Below, piece after piece: positions 18,801 to 27,824 of a stretch of 64,000 nt of DNA (its first letter is position 1; every line of letters starts with the position of its first letter). The DNA lies in contig NZ_SDHZ01000005.1 in the NCBI RefSeq assembly GCF_004118675.1, forward strand, positions 248,001 to 312,000, written 5' to 3'. The stretch comes from Filimonas effusa (GTDB lineage: Bacteria; Bacteroidota; Bacteroidia; Chitinophagales; Chitinophagaceae). Made by a program: the position numbers and the translations under genes. A model generated the notes under the pieces. It saw only the letters and a list, made by a program, of their open reading frames with translations, was not told where the DNA came from and ran no database searches.

Positions 18801-21800
18801 CGGGGCTTACAGTAAAGGATGGATTGGCTGGTGCGGCAGAATAGAACTTCATATCCATACTGTCGGCCTTACAACCGAATTTGCTTGTTACAACCAGTTT
18901 AACAGTGACAGATTCGTCTGCTTTAGCGATCGTATAACCCGGGAAAATGGCATGTGTGCCTATTTCCTTATCATCCACTTTCCAGGTATAAACGTCATTG
19001 CGATCCGGGAACTCTGATGTTGCTATATTCTGTGCAGTAATATTAAAAGGGGCACAACCATTTGTTTTCAATGCAGAGAACAACGCCCTGGCATCGGGGT
19101 TCACCGTTTTGGTGATGGTATTGATGGTATTGTTTTGCAGGCCGCTACATAAGACGGTGCTTACTATCCTGCGATACTGAGTCGTTTGTGTAAGTATGCC
19201 GGGATCATAGTTCTGGCTGGTGGCTCCGGGGATCACTGCCCAGGTACTACCGTTATCAATGCTTTGTTCCCAGACATAAATGTAAGTGTTGTCGCCACCG
19301 GCAGGCAGGCTACCCTGGATCTCTGCAGCTGCCGTGTTAGTACAGATCGTTTCATTAGCCGACAGTGTATTATTTGCCAGGCCGGGTTGTACCGTTACTT
19401 TGGTAGGATCACTGTAAGTGTCGCACGGACCGGAAATAACATGGCGGCGCACATATACAGTTTTAGTGCCAATAAAGCTAAAATCAGCAGCAGTTGCATT
19501 GGTGCCAAAGTCTTTCCAGGTTATTTGGTTGTCATCGCTGTATTGCCACTGGTAAACATAGTGACCGGTACCTTTACCACCACTCACTTCCTGGCTCAGG
19601 ATATTTACCAGCTGGCCTTCGCAAATGGTAATTGGCGTATTGTCGATCTTATTTACAAGCGGGGGATACACAGTTATGATCACTTCATCTTTTGCAGGCG
19701 GACAGGTGCCTTTATTGTCTATTTCCCACTGGAATTTATAAATGCCCGGTACAAGGCCGCTTATATCAAGTTGCGGCTTATTGAGATCACTTAGCGTCAC
19801 TGCAGCGCCTTCTGTCTGGGACCATGTACCTGTTTCGCCAGCTGCCACAGCATTGGCTTGTAAGGTAGCATCGGTGCTGTTACACAATTCCTGATCGGGG
19901 CCTGCTTTTGCTATTGTAACCGGAGGCTTAATAGTAATAGTTGCTGGTGTTGAATAAACCGGAACGGTACAGAAACCATTAACGATCACCGCACGGAAGG
20001 TGGTTGTTTGCGGCAGGTTTTTGTACGGCAACGAGGTTTGCGTATTCGCAATATCTGTCCAGTTCGTTCCTCCGTCAATGGACGACTGCCATTTATTAAC
20101 GGAACCGAAATAGCCGTTCAGAGTTAAGTTGTCGTCATCTGTGCCCTTACAGTAAGTAGCATCTTTTTCTGTGGTGCCGCCGATAGCGCTGGATGAAATA
20201 GTGACTGTTACACTCGCACTTTTAACCGGACAGGGGTCGTTACTTACACTCCAGTTGAACTTATATACGCCGGTAGTAAGGTCCGATAAATTCAATACGG
20301 GCTTGGTAACATCGCTCATTGTGGCTGTATTCACACCGGGCAGTTGTTCCCATTTACCTTTCTCGTTTCCAACAGGCGTATTACCTGTTAATGTGGCTGT
20401 TGACACATTACATAGTTTGAGATCGCTGCCTGCATTTGCTGCCGAAACAGGTTCTACCACGGTAATTTCGGTGGGGGTAGAATAGGCCTCGGGGCAGGAC
20501 CCGTTTTTAACACGCGCCCTGAACCAGGTGGTAGCAGTAAGATTTGAATAACCGTAATCTGTTACATTGGCGTTACCGACATCGGTCCAGGGACCGTTTT
20601 TGCCGGAGGCTGTTTGCCATGATACCACCGTGCCTACATGGCCGGTAAGTTTAACGGTTCCGTTATTGATACTCTTACATACTTTATCATCGTCGCCGGT
20701 GGTTCCGCCAACAGTTGGCGCTGATACAAATGCCCTGACAGATGGCGTTTCAATAGTTGCAGGACAACTGCTGTTGGCGCCCGAAGAAATGACAACGGCT
20801 CTTACATCAAAGGTATCCTGCACATTCGGGAATTGAATGGTGGCGGTGGTATTGGATATATCCTGCCATGTTCCTCCATGTTCCGGATCAGGATTATATT
20901 GCCATTTTGAAATTGCACCTGTAAAGCCTGAAAGTGTAAAGTCGATGTTTGAGCCGGCACATACTTTAGGCGTTGTTGTAATTACGCCGCCACTTACTGG
21001 TGTTTCATACACTTCTACCGTTACTTCATCGCTTTTCGAAGGGCAGCCAGCATCTCCTGCTACTGTCCATTTTAATATATAGGTTCCGGGGTTTGAGAAC
21101 GAAAACTCGGTGTTAGCCGTAGTTGTACTTTTAAAACTATAAGTACTGCCTGCAGGCCTTGAAGTAATGGACCAGGTACCTGTTTCATAAGAGCGTGTCA
21201 CTGCTGCTGCTCCAAGGGTTACCTTGTTGCTGGCAGAACCGCTTTCGAATGTACAGAATACAATGTCTTTACCGGCATCAGGCGCTGATACTTCGGGACG
21301 CACATAAATAGTTACATCGTCGTCGGAAGCCGGACAGGTATTGCCGTCTCCTGTGATGGTCCACTTGAAAGTATATTCATTGCCTTCCTGCAAGCCGGTT
21401 ACACGTGTATTATAGATAGCAGGATTTACAATTGCAGCAGCCGGTGTTGATGTCAAAGTCCATTTACCCGTTCCTACGGTTGGGGTATTACCGGCGAGTG
21501 TTACTTCTGTTGCCTGGCATAACTTCTGGTCCGTTCCTGCTTTCGCAGCAGTAACTCTCGGCCGTACTTCTATCGATTGGGTTGCAGGGTCGCTTAAACA
21601 ACCTTCAGGGCTTTTGGCGGTGATGGTATAGGTTACTGTACCCGGATTATTAGAGGTATTAGACAACTGATCTTTAATCGTTACAATATTGGATGCGTCT
21701 GTAGTTCCCCCGGCTTTATTGCCGGTAACGGGCGTTGTTGCAGGTGTTGTCCATGCGTAAAACGTATTGCTTATTGTACTCTCAAGTTTAATGGAAGTTG

Positions 21801-24342
21801 AATTGCCGCTACATATAATTGTTTCGTCGGGCTTAACGGTTAATGTTGGCCTGGGGTGTACCGTAACTGTATAAGTATAAGAAGTTCCTGTACAATTATT
21901 GGCATACGGCGTGATTGTGTATTCAACAACCGCCTTTACAGCGTTTGAGTTGTTGGTAAGCGGTTCTGTAATAGGATTGGTAGTTGCCGTTACCTGGTTA
22001 TGGAACCCGGTAGCGCTTCCTTCTATCAGCTTGGCAGTCCAGGTAAATGTGCTGCCTATAACGGAAGATACCGGCTGGTAAGTTTGCTTGCCTTCCGAAC
22101 ATATTTTATCTGTTGCATTAGTACCGAAGTTGTCGGGGAAAAATTTCACTTTGATGGTATCTTTCTCCACCGGGCATACGCTGTTAACAGGCGTTACAGT
22201 ATAGGTAAGGATTACAGAGCCGTTTTTCTTATCGTTGGTTCCGAATTTATAATCTGTATTATCGGTAGTGGTTTTTGTAAACGTACCGTCGGCGCCTGCA
22301 TTTTGCGACCATACAGTACCACTTGCTGCTCCGCCGTTGTGCTGGCCTTCGAGGTTGATGCTGGTTGCGTCATAACACAAGGTTATGCCCCTGGCAGGTT
22401 TTGTAATGCTAACAGAAAGCGCCTGAGAAAATGTAATATCCTGTGAAGCTGTATTGTCGCCGCAGTCGTTTCCGAACTTCACTGTTACCGTGTATTTCGC
22501 GTAGTCCTTAAACTTAATAGTAGGATAGCGGTCTGTGGCCGACGAGTTCACCCATTCAAAAGCACCACCTGTAACGGTCCATTGATAAATACCATTTGTA
22601 GTGCTATAGTCAGGGAAATGGTTGGGCGTGTTCTTGGAGAACTCCAGTGTTTGCGTACCACAATACACCTTGGCGGAAGGCAGGCTTACACTATTTTGAT
22701 ATACATTCACCTTTTGATTTTTGCTGAACGTACCGCATGAATTAGATACGTTATGCTTTATATAGTAAGTGCCTGCTTTTTTAAATGTAAAAGTAGGATA
22801 AGAGCCGGTGAGTGCTTTATCGGCTATATAGCTTGAGGTAGGTGCATCTTTACCAGTGACACTGTCTATTATTTGCCAGCTTTCTGTAAAGGGGATTGCA
22901 GCATTGCAGAAAAACTTACCTGTAGCTGTATCCTGGCTGGTTTTTACCGGTGTATTGTTGTTTACACAGACCCAGTTCTTGTCTATTTTAAAATTGGGAT
23001 CCGGTTCATCTTCTATACATATGGTTTTGGTTATAGATGTGTCTTTACAAGCCAGGTTTGACATTTGCAGCGTAACAGTATGTATACCTGTTTTGGTAAA
23101 TGTATAGTCGAGATTTGGTGGAGTAGCGGTTGGTTGTTCATCCTGCGTTTTGGATACTCTGATTCCGTCTACAAACCAGATAAAGGTGGCTAATCCGGAG
23201 CAATCGTAAGAAAGAGTACCCTTGCCGATCAAGCTGGTATTGGTGAATCTAACCTTTTTGTTTACGCAACTGGGATTGTTATAGGTAAAGCGGGGTTCGG
23301 GTCTTTCATAGACCAGGATACTGGTTCCGATATTTGTATTGGGGCAAACGCCACCTGTAAACGGTTTTGAAAACCTGATGGTTACATTAAACTTATTATT
23401 TGTGTTGCCGCAGGATGTTTTCTTATATACGTGTTCAATTGTTCCCTTCAGCAATTCCATGAGCTGGTAGTAAGTATATACTTCGCGGGCAGTACCATCG
23501 TCCCAGTCGATGTAGTATTGCATACCCTTGTAGTTATCCCCGATACCTTTAATGTTATCTGTGGCAATACCAAGTTTTACAGTATCCAATGAATTGGTAC
23601 ATCTGTCGGGTTTGCCCGGGTTGGAGAGATTCAAGGATGCGTTGTTGTTAACGATCGTGTATGACTTGCTTGACTTTACGCCGCCCTTTTCCGCAGTTAC
23701 AATAAAAGTATAGTCTGTAAGGTCTGTAAGGTCCAGTTTCCAGCTGTTATTAGCGGCATCAAACGGTACATTAATCGCTGCTCCGGTAGCGTTGTTAATG
23801 AGTACACCCTGAACAGTTGCTCCTGTGGTGGATGTATTGTTAAGAACAATCTGGTTTTTAATGTCACCGGCGCACCATCCAAAAATTGCGTTGGTTTCCA
23901 GTACAAGATAGGAGTAAAGGGGGGTAACCGATGCCGTTACCGGTGATCCGGCAGCTATGGTGATAGTACATTCGGCGCTGGTTGTTGCTGGTTTGCTGGT
24001 GGTGATACGGATCTTGTAAGTGCCTGGCGGCGTGCCAGCGGGTATTAAACCCTGTATTTGCGGGGTATAAATACCGGTAAAAGAACCAATTGGGGTTGTA
24101 CTGACAAAATTTCCCGCTGCATTCGATAGATACACCTGGAATTTGTTGGTACTATCTGTGATCACTTCTGTTGTTTTGACCGGGATACCAATGGTTCCGC
24201 CGGCAGCGTATGGACCTGCCGGAATATTGGCGCAATCAATGTTTGTTTTTTGCGCCAATGACCCGAAACTCAAGGTCAGCATGGTGAAAATCAACAGTAA
24301 GCAGGGGATGTGCCTGAATGGGGGGCGTGTTTTGTTTTTCAT
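15823..24342 (-). CDS. Giant multi-PKD surface protein with T9SS type B sorting domain
   Basis: A 2,839-residue secreted protein from the ATG at 24342, with signal peptide MKNKTRPPFRH, a hydrophobic core and SLAQ. A start 24 bp upstream would lengthen the signal. Residues about 850-1750 contain repeated Ig-like modules with AGxDxxLC and GxW(S/E/T) motifs. About 1800-2480 holds at least eight PKD domains spaced 80-90 residues (W-x-FGDG variants near 1870, 1954, 2045, 2128, 2213, 2292, 2375 and 2460). Three modules with CxGQS..L and W-P patterns follow. The last 95 or so residues are the gliding-motility type B C-terminal domain (FRIFNRWGQMVFD, FGWDGRVNG, YVYTCEVICED, GNVAILK). SprB-like adhesion or gliding is a likely role. 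Confidence 0.93.
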   Translation of the reverse strand: MKNKTRPPFRHIPCLLLIFTMLTLSFGSLAQKTNIDCANIPAGPYAAGGTIGIPVKTTEVITDSTNKFQVYLSNAAGNFVSTTPIGSFTGIYTPQIQGLIPAGTPPGTYKIRITTSKPATTSAECTITIAAGSPVTASVTPLYSYLVLETNAIFGWCAGDIKNQIVLNNTSTTGATVQGVLINNATGAAINVPFDAANNSWKLDLTDLTDYTFIVTAEKGGVKSSKSYTIVNNNASLNLSNPGKPDRCTNSLDTVKLGIATDNIKGIGDNYKGMQYYIDWDDGTAREVYTYYQLMELLKGTIEHVYKKTSCGNTNNKFNVTIRFSKPFTGGVCPNTNIGTSILVYERPEPRFTYNNPSCVNKKVRFTNTSLIGKGTLSYDCSGLATFIWFVDGIRVSKTQDEQPTATPPNLDYTFTKTGIHTVTLQMSNLACKDTSITKTICIEDEPDPNFKIDKNWVCVNNNTPVKTSQDTATGKFFCNAAIPFTESWQIIDSVTGKDAPTSSYIADKALTGSYPTFTFKKAGTYYIKHNVSNSCGTFSKNQKVNVYQNSVSLPSAKVYCGTQTLEFSKNTPNHFPDYSTTNGIYQWTVTGGAFEWVNSSATDRYPTIKFKDYAKYTVTVKFGNDCGDNTASQDITFSQALSVSITKPARGITLCYDATSINLEGQHNGGAASGTVWSQNAGADGTFTKTTTDNTDYKFGTNDKKNGSVILTYTVTPVNSVCPVEKDTIKVKFFPDNFGTNATDKICSEGKQTYQPVSSVIGSTFTWTAKLIEGSATGFHNQVTATTNPITEPLTNNSNAVKAVVEYTITPYANNCTGTSYTYTVTVHPRPTLTVKPDETIICSGNSTSIKLESTISNTFYAWTTPATTPVTGNKAGGTTDASNIVTIKDQLSNTSNNPGTVTYTITAKSPEGCLSDPATQSIEVRPRVTAAKAGTDQKLCQATEVTLAGNTPTVGTGKWTLTSTPAAAIVNPAIYNTRVTGLQEGNEYTFKWTITGDGNTCPASDDDVTIYVRPEVSAPDAGKDIVFCTFESGSASNKVTLGAAAVTRSYETGTWSITSRPAGSTYSFKSTTTANTEFSFSNPGTYILKWTVAGDAGCPSKSDEVTVEVYETPVSGGVITTTPKVCAGSNIDFTLSGFTGAISKWQYNPDPEHGGTWQDISNTTATIQFPNVQDTFDVRAVVISSGANSSCPATIETPSVRAFVSAPTVGGTTGDDDKVCKSINNGTVKLTGHVGTVVSWQTASGKNGPWTDVGNANVTDYGYSNLTATTWFRARVKNGSCPEAYSTPTEITVVEPVSAANAGSDLKLCNVSTATLTGNTPVGNEKGKWEQLPGVNTATMSDVTKPVLNLSDLTTGVYKFNWSVSNDPCPVKSASVTVTISSSAIGGTTEKDATYCKGTDDDNLTLNGYFGSVNKWQSSIDGGTNWTDIANTQTSLPYKNLPQTTTFRAVIVNGFCTVPVYSTPATITIKPPVTIAKAGPDQELCNSTDATLQANAVAAGETGTWSQTEGAAVTLSDLNKPQLDISGLVPGIYKFQWEIDNKGTCPPAKDEVIITVYPPLVNKIDNTPITICEGQLVNILSQEVSGGKGTGHYVYQWQYSDDNQITWKDFGTNATAADFSFIGTKTVYVRRHVISGPCDTYSDPTKVTVQPGLANNTLSANETICTNTAAAEIQGSLPAGGDNTYIYVWEQSIDNGSTWAVIPGATSQNYDPGILTQTTQYRRIVSTVLCSGLQNNTINTITKTVNPDARALFSALKTNGCAPFNITAQNIATSEFPDRNDVYTWKVDDKEIGTHAIFPGYTIAKADESVTVKLVVTSKFGCKADSMDMKFYSAAPANPSFTVSPDNSCGPVKVKFTNTSLSSTRMSYAWDFGNGLTSSEYDPGEIEYDINPERRDTIYHAKLAITTACTTDEFIVPITVRSKPKAAFTPSKTSGCSPFHVVFNNNSMGERTTYTWSFDDGSADTVTTSTGVVEHTFITYTPQTYKIKLVAVNECGTDELIYNLVVSPNTVRLNMAVNGDERIGCAPLKVNFNNNTRGANAFHWDFGDGNQLNTTNGIETISHEFTQPGKYQITLVASNGCSDTTGYENVEVLATPKVTFTAVPGEVCIGDSVTFRNESDPVTGITWSFGDGKTSTLTDPKHAYTAANTYNVTMEGAIQYSGGISCKASITKPVKVIPSLTGDFTASTLLGECVPFTITFTNTTKPSALTKWNFGDGSNATGDVVTHTYTANGDYTVTMEALHPHGCTYIASKTVEIKGPEGQFNYDFGYICKDKPVRFEAYAVRTTGYTWVFGDGDTLVTNDNIVYHVYKQSGTYTPSVQLRRNDCGIWLKGQDQIKVDYYKAGFSQVQQQGCGNSVIAFQDTSRSGFGIAARAWDFGDGGTATSAQPQHTYTSTNSWPVTLIITSVSGCKDTVTTPVYAQPHRHPKAAIVNSASGCVQQEVVYTAVVTSDDPVTLYSWTFGNGTTADGVTVKNKYATSGIYQATLITGTEYGCYDTVKSPMTIYPTPVIGISKDVTICKGQSAQLGAAGATTVAWTPTEGLSCTSCANPVASPAATTQYVISGMNNYGCVSSDSVTVNVIQPSKIAVSPNDTICVGQSVQLKAEGTYRYTWTPAASLSVSNIAAPVASPVLTTTYRVEGTDEKNCFRDVATITITVGNWPKVSLGPDKVLPTGTELQLAAAVSNGPITKWSWAPAKELSCADCALPTAIIKKNACYSVIAENVFHCEARDTICITSFCENTQVFIPNAFVPTGTSNNILMVRGKGIKQVKSFRIFNRWGQMVFDKANFPPNEKAFGWDGRVNGVPASPEVYVYTCEVICEDDKMFTYKGNVAILK

Positions 24343-24711
24343 ACAAATTGAGATATGGGCGATCATTTAAAATGAACTCGTCGTCTTGTAGTCTTAGCTT
24401 CGCTTTTGGGTGATAAATTCAGGATAAGGTAGGCAGGTATTGCAGTTCGTCTTTTCACTTAAACAAGGGTGTATAATTTGCATCATTCCGGGTGAACGGG
24501 TTGTATAATAAAATCCACATTGCGGTTTATCAAGAACCCTGCCCCTGCTGTCTTTTTGTCTTCCCTCAAATGAGGGTCATCGTTAAGAAGGTGGTAAATT
24601 CCTGCCATTGGCCAGAATAATTCTATTTGGCGATATTATTGAGTATTTTTGGCCTTCGGATTCGCTTTACCCTATGTGAAAGAACAGTTTATCTAACGAT
24701 TTTTTAAAGAC
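24343..24711. other. Divergent intergenic region, 369 bp
   Basis: No gene or stable RNA is recognised between the giant T9SS gene and the lipid kinase gene. On the plus strand TATTTTTG at 24644-24651 matches the TAnnTTTG -7 box 61 bp before the kinase start. A small inverted repeat CCCTCAAATGAGGG occurs near 24574-24587. No clear promoter for the giant gene could be picked out on the minus strand. Confidence 0.4.
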
Positions 24712-25692
24712 ATGAGTTACACATCAGAAACACTACCTCCTGTGGCAGAAAGAAACAGCACTATGGCAGAGGGGGGTGGAAGCAAAGGCAGAAAACGAAA
24801 ATTCGTTTATCTCGTAAACCCTATCTCAGGAACCTCTAAAAAAGAGGCGCTTGTAAAGCTGATCAAATCTATCAGCAAGCAGCGCAAACTGAGCTACGAA
24901 ATAATTCCCACAAGTTCAACAGGCAACTACGATTATCTCGCCGACCGTATTATTGAAGAGGAAATCACGGATGTAGTTATTGTAGGTGGCGACGGTACAG
25001 TTAACCAGGTGATAGGTGCGCTTCGCGGCCTGCCTGTGCGTTTTGGCATTATCCCTTTCGGCAGCGGAAATGGTCTTGCCCTTTCAGCGGGTATTCCCAA
25101 AAAGCCCAAGGAGGCATTTGAACTTATTCTTTCGGGGAATGCTCATCCGGTAGATGGCTTTATGGTGAATGATAAGTTTTCCTGTATGCTCACAGGCCTT
25201 GGTTTTGACGCACAAGTGGCGCATGACTTTGCCGCCAGATCGTCACGCGGGCTTATGACATATACGCAGCAAAGTATCATCAACTATTTTAAAGCGCAGC
25301 CTTACCAGTTTGAAATTGTGCTTGATAATATTTCTTTCTTTACCGATGCCTTTTTCCTTTGCGTAGCCAACAGCAACCAGTTTGGCAACAATTTCACCAT
25401 TGCCCCGCTGGCGAGCCTGCAGGACGGACTGCTGGATATTGTGATTGTTCAGAAAATGAGTAAAGCCAGGCTGCCTTTTGCCGTACTCCGGCAGATCAGG
25501 GGTAATAACAAACTCCAGCAGCTGGTGGAGGACATGGCCAATAAAAACGTACTCTATTTTCAAACGCCCTCCATTACCATCAAGAATCTGAAGCTGGCGC
25601 CTATGCATATTGACGGGGAGCCCCGGGAAACTGAGGAATCACTGAAAATAGAGATCCTTCCGCGTTGCTTTCAGCTCATCCGCAACGTGTGA
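24712..25692 (+). CDS. Diacylglycerol/lipid kinase family protein (YegS/DgkB-like)
   Basis: Cytosolic or membrane-associated kinase of the DAGK catalytic family, acting on diacylglycerol or a sphingoid-type lipid. The 326-residue protein has an N-terminal extension of about 25 residues. KFVYLVNPISGTSKK comes next, then the ATP-binding VGGDGTVNQVIGAL and IPFGSGNGLA. The C-terminal lobe contains the typical LDGLLDIVIV-like strand (here QDGLLDIVIVQK) and MHIDGEPRE. Sphingolipids are common in this family of bacteria, so the substrate could be a ceramide-type lipid, but that is inference. Confidence 0.9.
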   Translation: MSYTSETLPPVAERNSTMAEGGGSKGRKRKFVYLVNPISGTSKKEALVKLIKSISKQRKLSYEIIPTSSTGNYDYLADRIIEEEITDVVIVGGDGTVNQVIGALRGLPVRFGIIPFGSGNGLALSAGIPKKPKEAFELILSGNAHPVDGFMVNDKFSCMLTGLGFDAQVAHDFAARSSRGLMTYTQQSIINYFKAQPYQFEIVLDNISFFTDAFFLCVANSNQFGNNFTIAPLASLQDGLLDIVIVQKMSKARLPFAVLRQIRGNNKLQQLVEDMANKNVLYFQTPSITIKNLKLAPMHIDGEPRETEESLKIEILPRCFQLIRNV

Positions 25693-25723
25693 TAAAAAAA
25701 ATGACAAACCATTAACCTTTGCT

Positions 25724-25731
25724 TACTTTTG
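25724..25731 (+). promoter_or_regulatory. Possible -7 box for the DUF4290-murA operon
   Basis: TACTTTTG matches TAnnTTTG and lies 30 bp before the ATG at 25761. No good -33 TTTG at standard spacing. Confidence 0.4.
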
Positions 25732-25760
25732 TTGGAAGTAAGCATTTGAAGGAAGATTTT

Positions 25761-26498
25761 ATGGAATATAATACCGAAAGAAATTATCTAACAATGAAAG
25801 AATACGGCCGTCATATTCAAAAGATGGTCGATTATCTTTTAACCATAGAGGATAGAGAAACGCGTCAGCAGCAAACCAAAGTGGTAATAGAGCTGATGGG
25901 ATTTCTGAATCCACATCTGAAGAATGTGGAAGATTTCAGGCATATGCTCTGGGACCACCTTTTTTATATCAGCGATTTTAAACTGGATGTAGACAGTCCG
26001 TACCCGGTTCCTTCAAAAGAAACTTACAAAGCCAAGCCACAGCCGCTGCCTTATCCTAAAAGGTATCCGAGGTATTCGCACCTTGGCAAGAACCTGGAGG
26101 TGGTGATCGATAAAGCGCTGAAAGAAGAAGACGGCGAGAAAAAAGCAGGTTTTGCCCATGCGATAGCTTACTATATGAAGCTTGCTTATTCCAACTGGCA
26201 TAAAGAACTTGTTCATGACGATGCTATCCGTGCCGAAATGAACTCTCTTACCGGTGGTGAGCTGGAATTCAGCAATACGCCGTATATCAAACACCGTCCT
26301 GCGCCGTTCGAGCGCGACGAGTACCGTACACCTGCGCGTGGCGGCCGCCATCAGAACTTCAAGAGCCGTGGTAACAACAACAATAACAATCGTAACAACG
26401 GCGGCGGCAACAATCGCGGCGGTGGCGGCAACAACGCCAATCGTAGCAACAACGGTAATAACAACCGTAACCAGAATTTCAAAAAGCGATTTAAGTAG
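25761..26498 (+). CDS. DUF4290 domain protein with Asn/Gly/Arg-rich tail
   Basis: A 245-residue protein from the ATG at 25761. Residues 1-185 or so match the Bacteroidota-specific DUF4290 family (MEYNTERNYLTMKEYGRHIQ, LLTIEDRETRQ, HMLWDHLFYISDF). The last 65 residues are low complexity, made of Asn runs with Gly and Arg (GGGNNRGGGGNN) and ending in a basic KKRFK. Such RG/N-rich tails resemble those of RNA-binding proteins. The function is unknown. It lies 21 bp before murA, an arrangement I associate with this phylum, suggesting a link to envelope growth. Confidence 0.88.
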   Translation: MEYNTERNYLTMKEYGRHIQKMVDYLLTIEDRETRQQQTKVVIELMGFLNPHLKNVEDFRHMLWDHLFYISDFKLDVDSPYPVPSKETYKAKPQPLPYPKRYPRYSHLGKNLEVVIDKALKEEDGEKKAGFAHAIAYYMKLAYSNWHKELVHDDAIRAEMNSLTGGELEFSNTPYIKHRPAPFERDEYRTPARGGRHQNFKSRGNNNNNNRNNGGGNNRGGGGNNANRSNNGNNNRNQNFKKRFK

Positions 26499-26519
26499 CA
26501 CTTAATATCCTAACACATT

Positions 26520-27824
26520 ATGGCTTCTTTTGAAGTAAAAGGTGGTAATAAACTGAATGGTACTATTGTGCCCCAGGGTGCAAAAAACGAGGCGCTCCAG
26601 ATTATCTCCGCAGTACTGCTCACCGCAGAAGAGGTGACAGTTTCGAACATCCCCGATATTCTCGATGTAAACCTACTTATAGAACTGCTTGAGGATATGG
26701 GCGTTAAAGTATCACGGCCTTCCCGTGATACCTGCATCTTCAAAGCGGATGCTGTTGACGCTGATTATCTTGCTTCAGAGGCTTTCCGCAATAAAGGCGG
26801 CAAGCTCCGCGGCAGTGTTATGGTTGCAGGGCCTATGCTTGCCCGTTTCAAAAAGGCTTTTATTCCCAAACCCGGTGGTGATAAGATAGGCCGCCGCAGG
26901 CTTGATACCCATATTATAGGATTTGAGAAACTGGGCGCCCAATTCGATTATCATGACGAAGAAGGGTTCTTCCAGCTCAGTTCTCCGCGTTTGAAAGGCA
27001 CTTTTATGCTGCTTGACGAGCCTTCTGTTACGGGCACTGCCAATATTGTAATGGCGGCAACCCTTGCTGAAGGAACGACCACTATTTATAATGCTGCCTG
27101 CGAACCTTATGTTCAGCAGCTTTGCAAAATGCTCAACAGCATGGGCGCCCGGATCAGCGGAATAGGCAGTAACCTGCTTACTATTGAAGGGGTTACAGCA
27201 CTTGGAGGCACCTCGCACCGGATGCTGCCTGATATGATAGAGGTGGGTAGTTTCATTGGGATGGCTGCCATGACTCAAAGTGAGATCACTATTAAAGGTG
27301 CGGGTGTTGAACATCTTGGCGTTATTCCGGATAAATTCCGGCAGCTGGGTATACAGCTTGAGATCAGGGGTGACGATATTTATATTCCTGCCCAGGAAAA
27401 ATATGAAATAACAACTTTCCTGGACGGTTCCGTACTAACCGTTTACGATCATCCCTGGCCGGGCTTTACTCCTGATTTGCTGAGCATTATGCTTGTTGTA
27501 GCTACGCAGGCGGTGGGCAGTGTGCTTATTCATCAGAAGATGTTTGAAAGCCGTCTTTTCTTTGTCGATAAATTACTTGACATGGGGGCCCAGATCATTC
27601 TTTGTGATCCTCACAGGGCAACGGTTATTGGTCTTGGCAGAAAACATAAACTTCGCGGGATCACCATGAGCAGCCCGGACATACGTGCGGGACAGGCACT
27701 GCTTATTGCGGCGCTCAGCGCTGAGGGGACGAGCATTATCCAGAATATCGAGCAAATAGACAGGGGTTACCAATATATTGACGAGCGCCTTCGCCAGCTT
27801 GGCGCCGAGATAAGGAGGTTGTAG
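26520..27824 (+). CDS. murA: UDP-N-acetylglucosamine 1-carboxyvinyltransferase MurA (Asp in place of catalytic Cys)
   Basis: Catalyses the first committed step of peptidoglycan synthesis, transfer of enolpyruvate from phosphoenolpyruvate to UDP-GlcNAc. The 434-residue EPSP-synthase-fold protein has the GAKNEALQ substrate motif (residues 20-27). The catalytic loop reads KPGGDKIGRRRLDTHI, with Asp121 where E. coli MurA has Cys115. The same exchange in mycobacterial and chlamydial MurA retains activity and gives fosfomycin insensitivity. The C-terminal end (YIDERLRQLGAEIRRL) is complete. The DNA of its last 40 bp appears to be repeated downstream in degenerate form. Confidence 0.95.
   Translation: MASFEVKGGNKLNGTIVPQGAKNEALQIISAVLLTAEEVTVSNIPDILDVNLLIELLEDMGVKVSRPSRDTCIFKADAVDADYLASEAFRNKGGKLRGSVMVAGPMLARFKKAFIPKPGGDKIGRRRLDTHIIGFEKLGAQFDYHDEEGFFQLSSPRLKGTFMLLDEPSVTGTANIVMAATLAEGTTTIYNAACEPYVQQLCKMLNSMGARISGIGSNLLTIEGVTALGGTSHRMLPDMIEVGSFIGMAAMTQSEITIKGAGVEHLGVIPDKFRQLGIQLEIRGDDIYIPAQEKYEITTFLDGSVLTVYDHPWPGFTPDLLSIMLVVATQAVGSVLIHQKMFESRLFFVDKLLDMGAQIILCDPHRATVIGLGRKHKLRGITMSSPDIRAGQALLIAALSAEGTSIIQNIEQIDRGYQYIDERLRQLGAEIRRL

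Noticed and set aside
24367-24711. Riboswitch or small RNA in the divergent spacer
   Set aside because: Only a short CCCTC/GAGGG inverted repeat and AT-rich sequence were found. No recognised aptamer or terminator pair.
26013-26501. Open frame antisense to the DUF4290 gene, rich in Val, Ile, Ala and Thr
   Set aside because: It is the mirror of the Asn/Gly-rich tail and low-complexity codons. It has no start context or family features and overlaps a well-supported gene.
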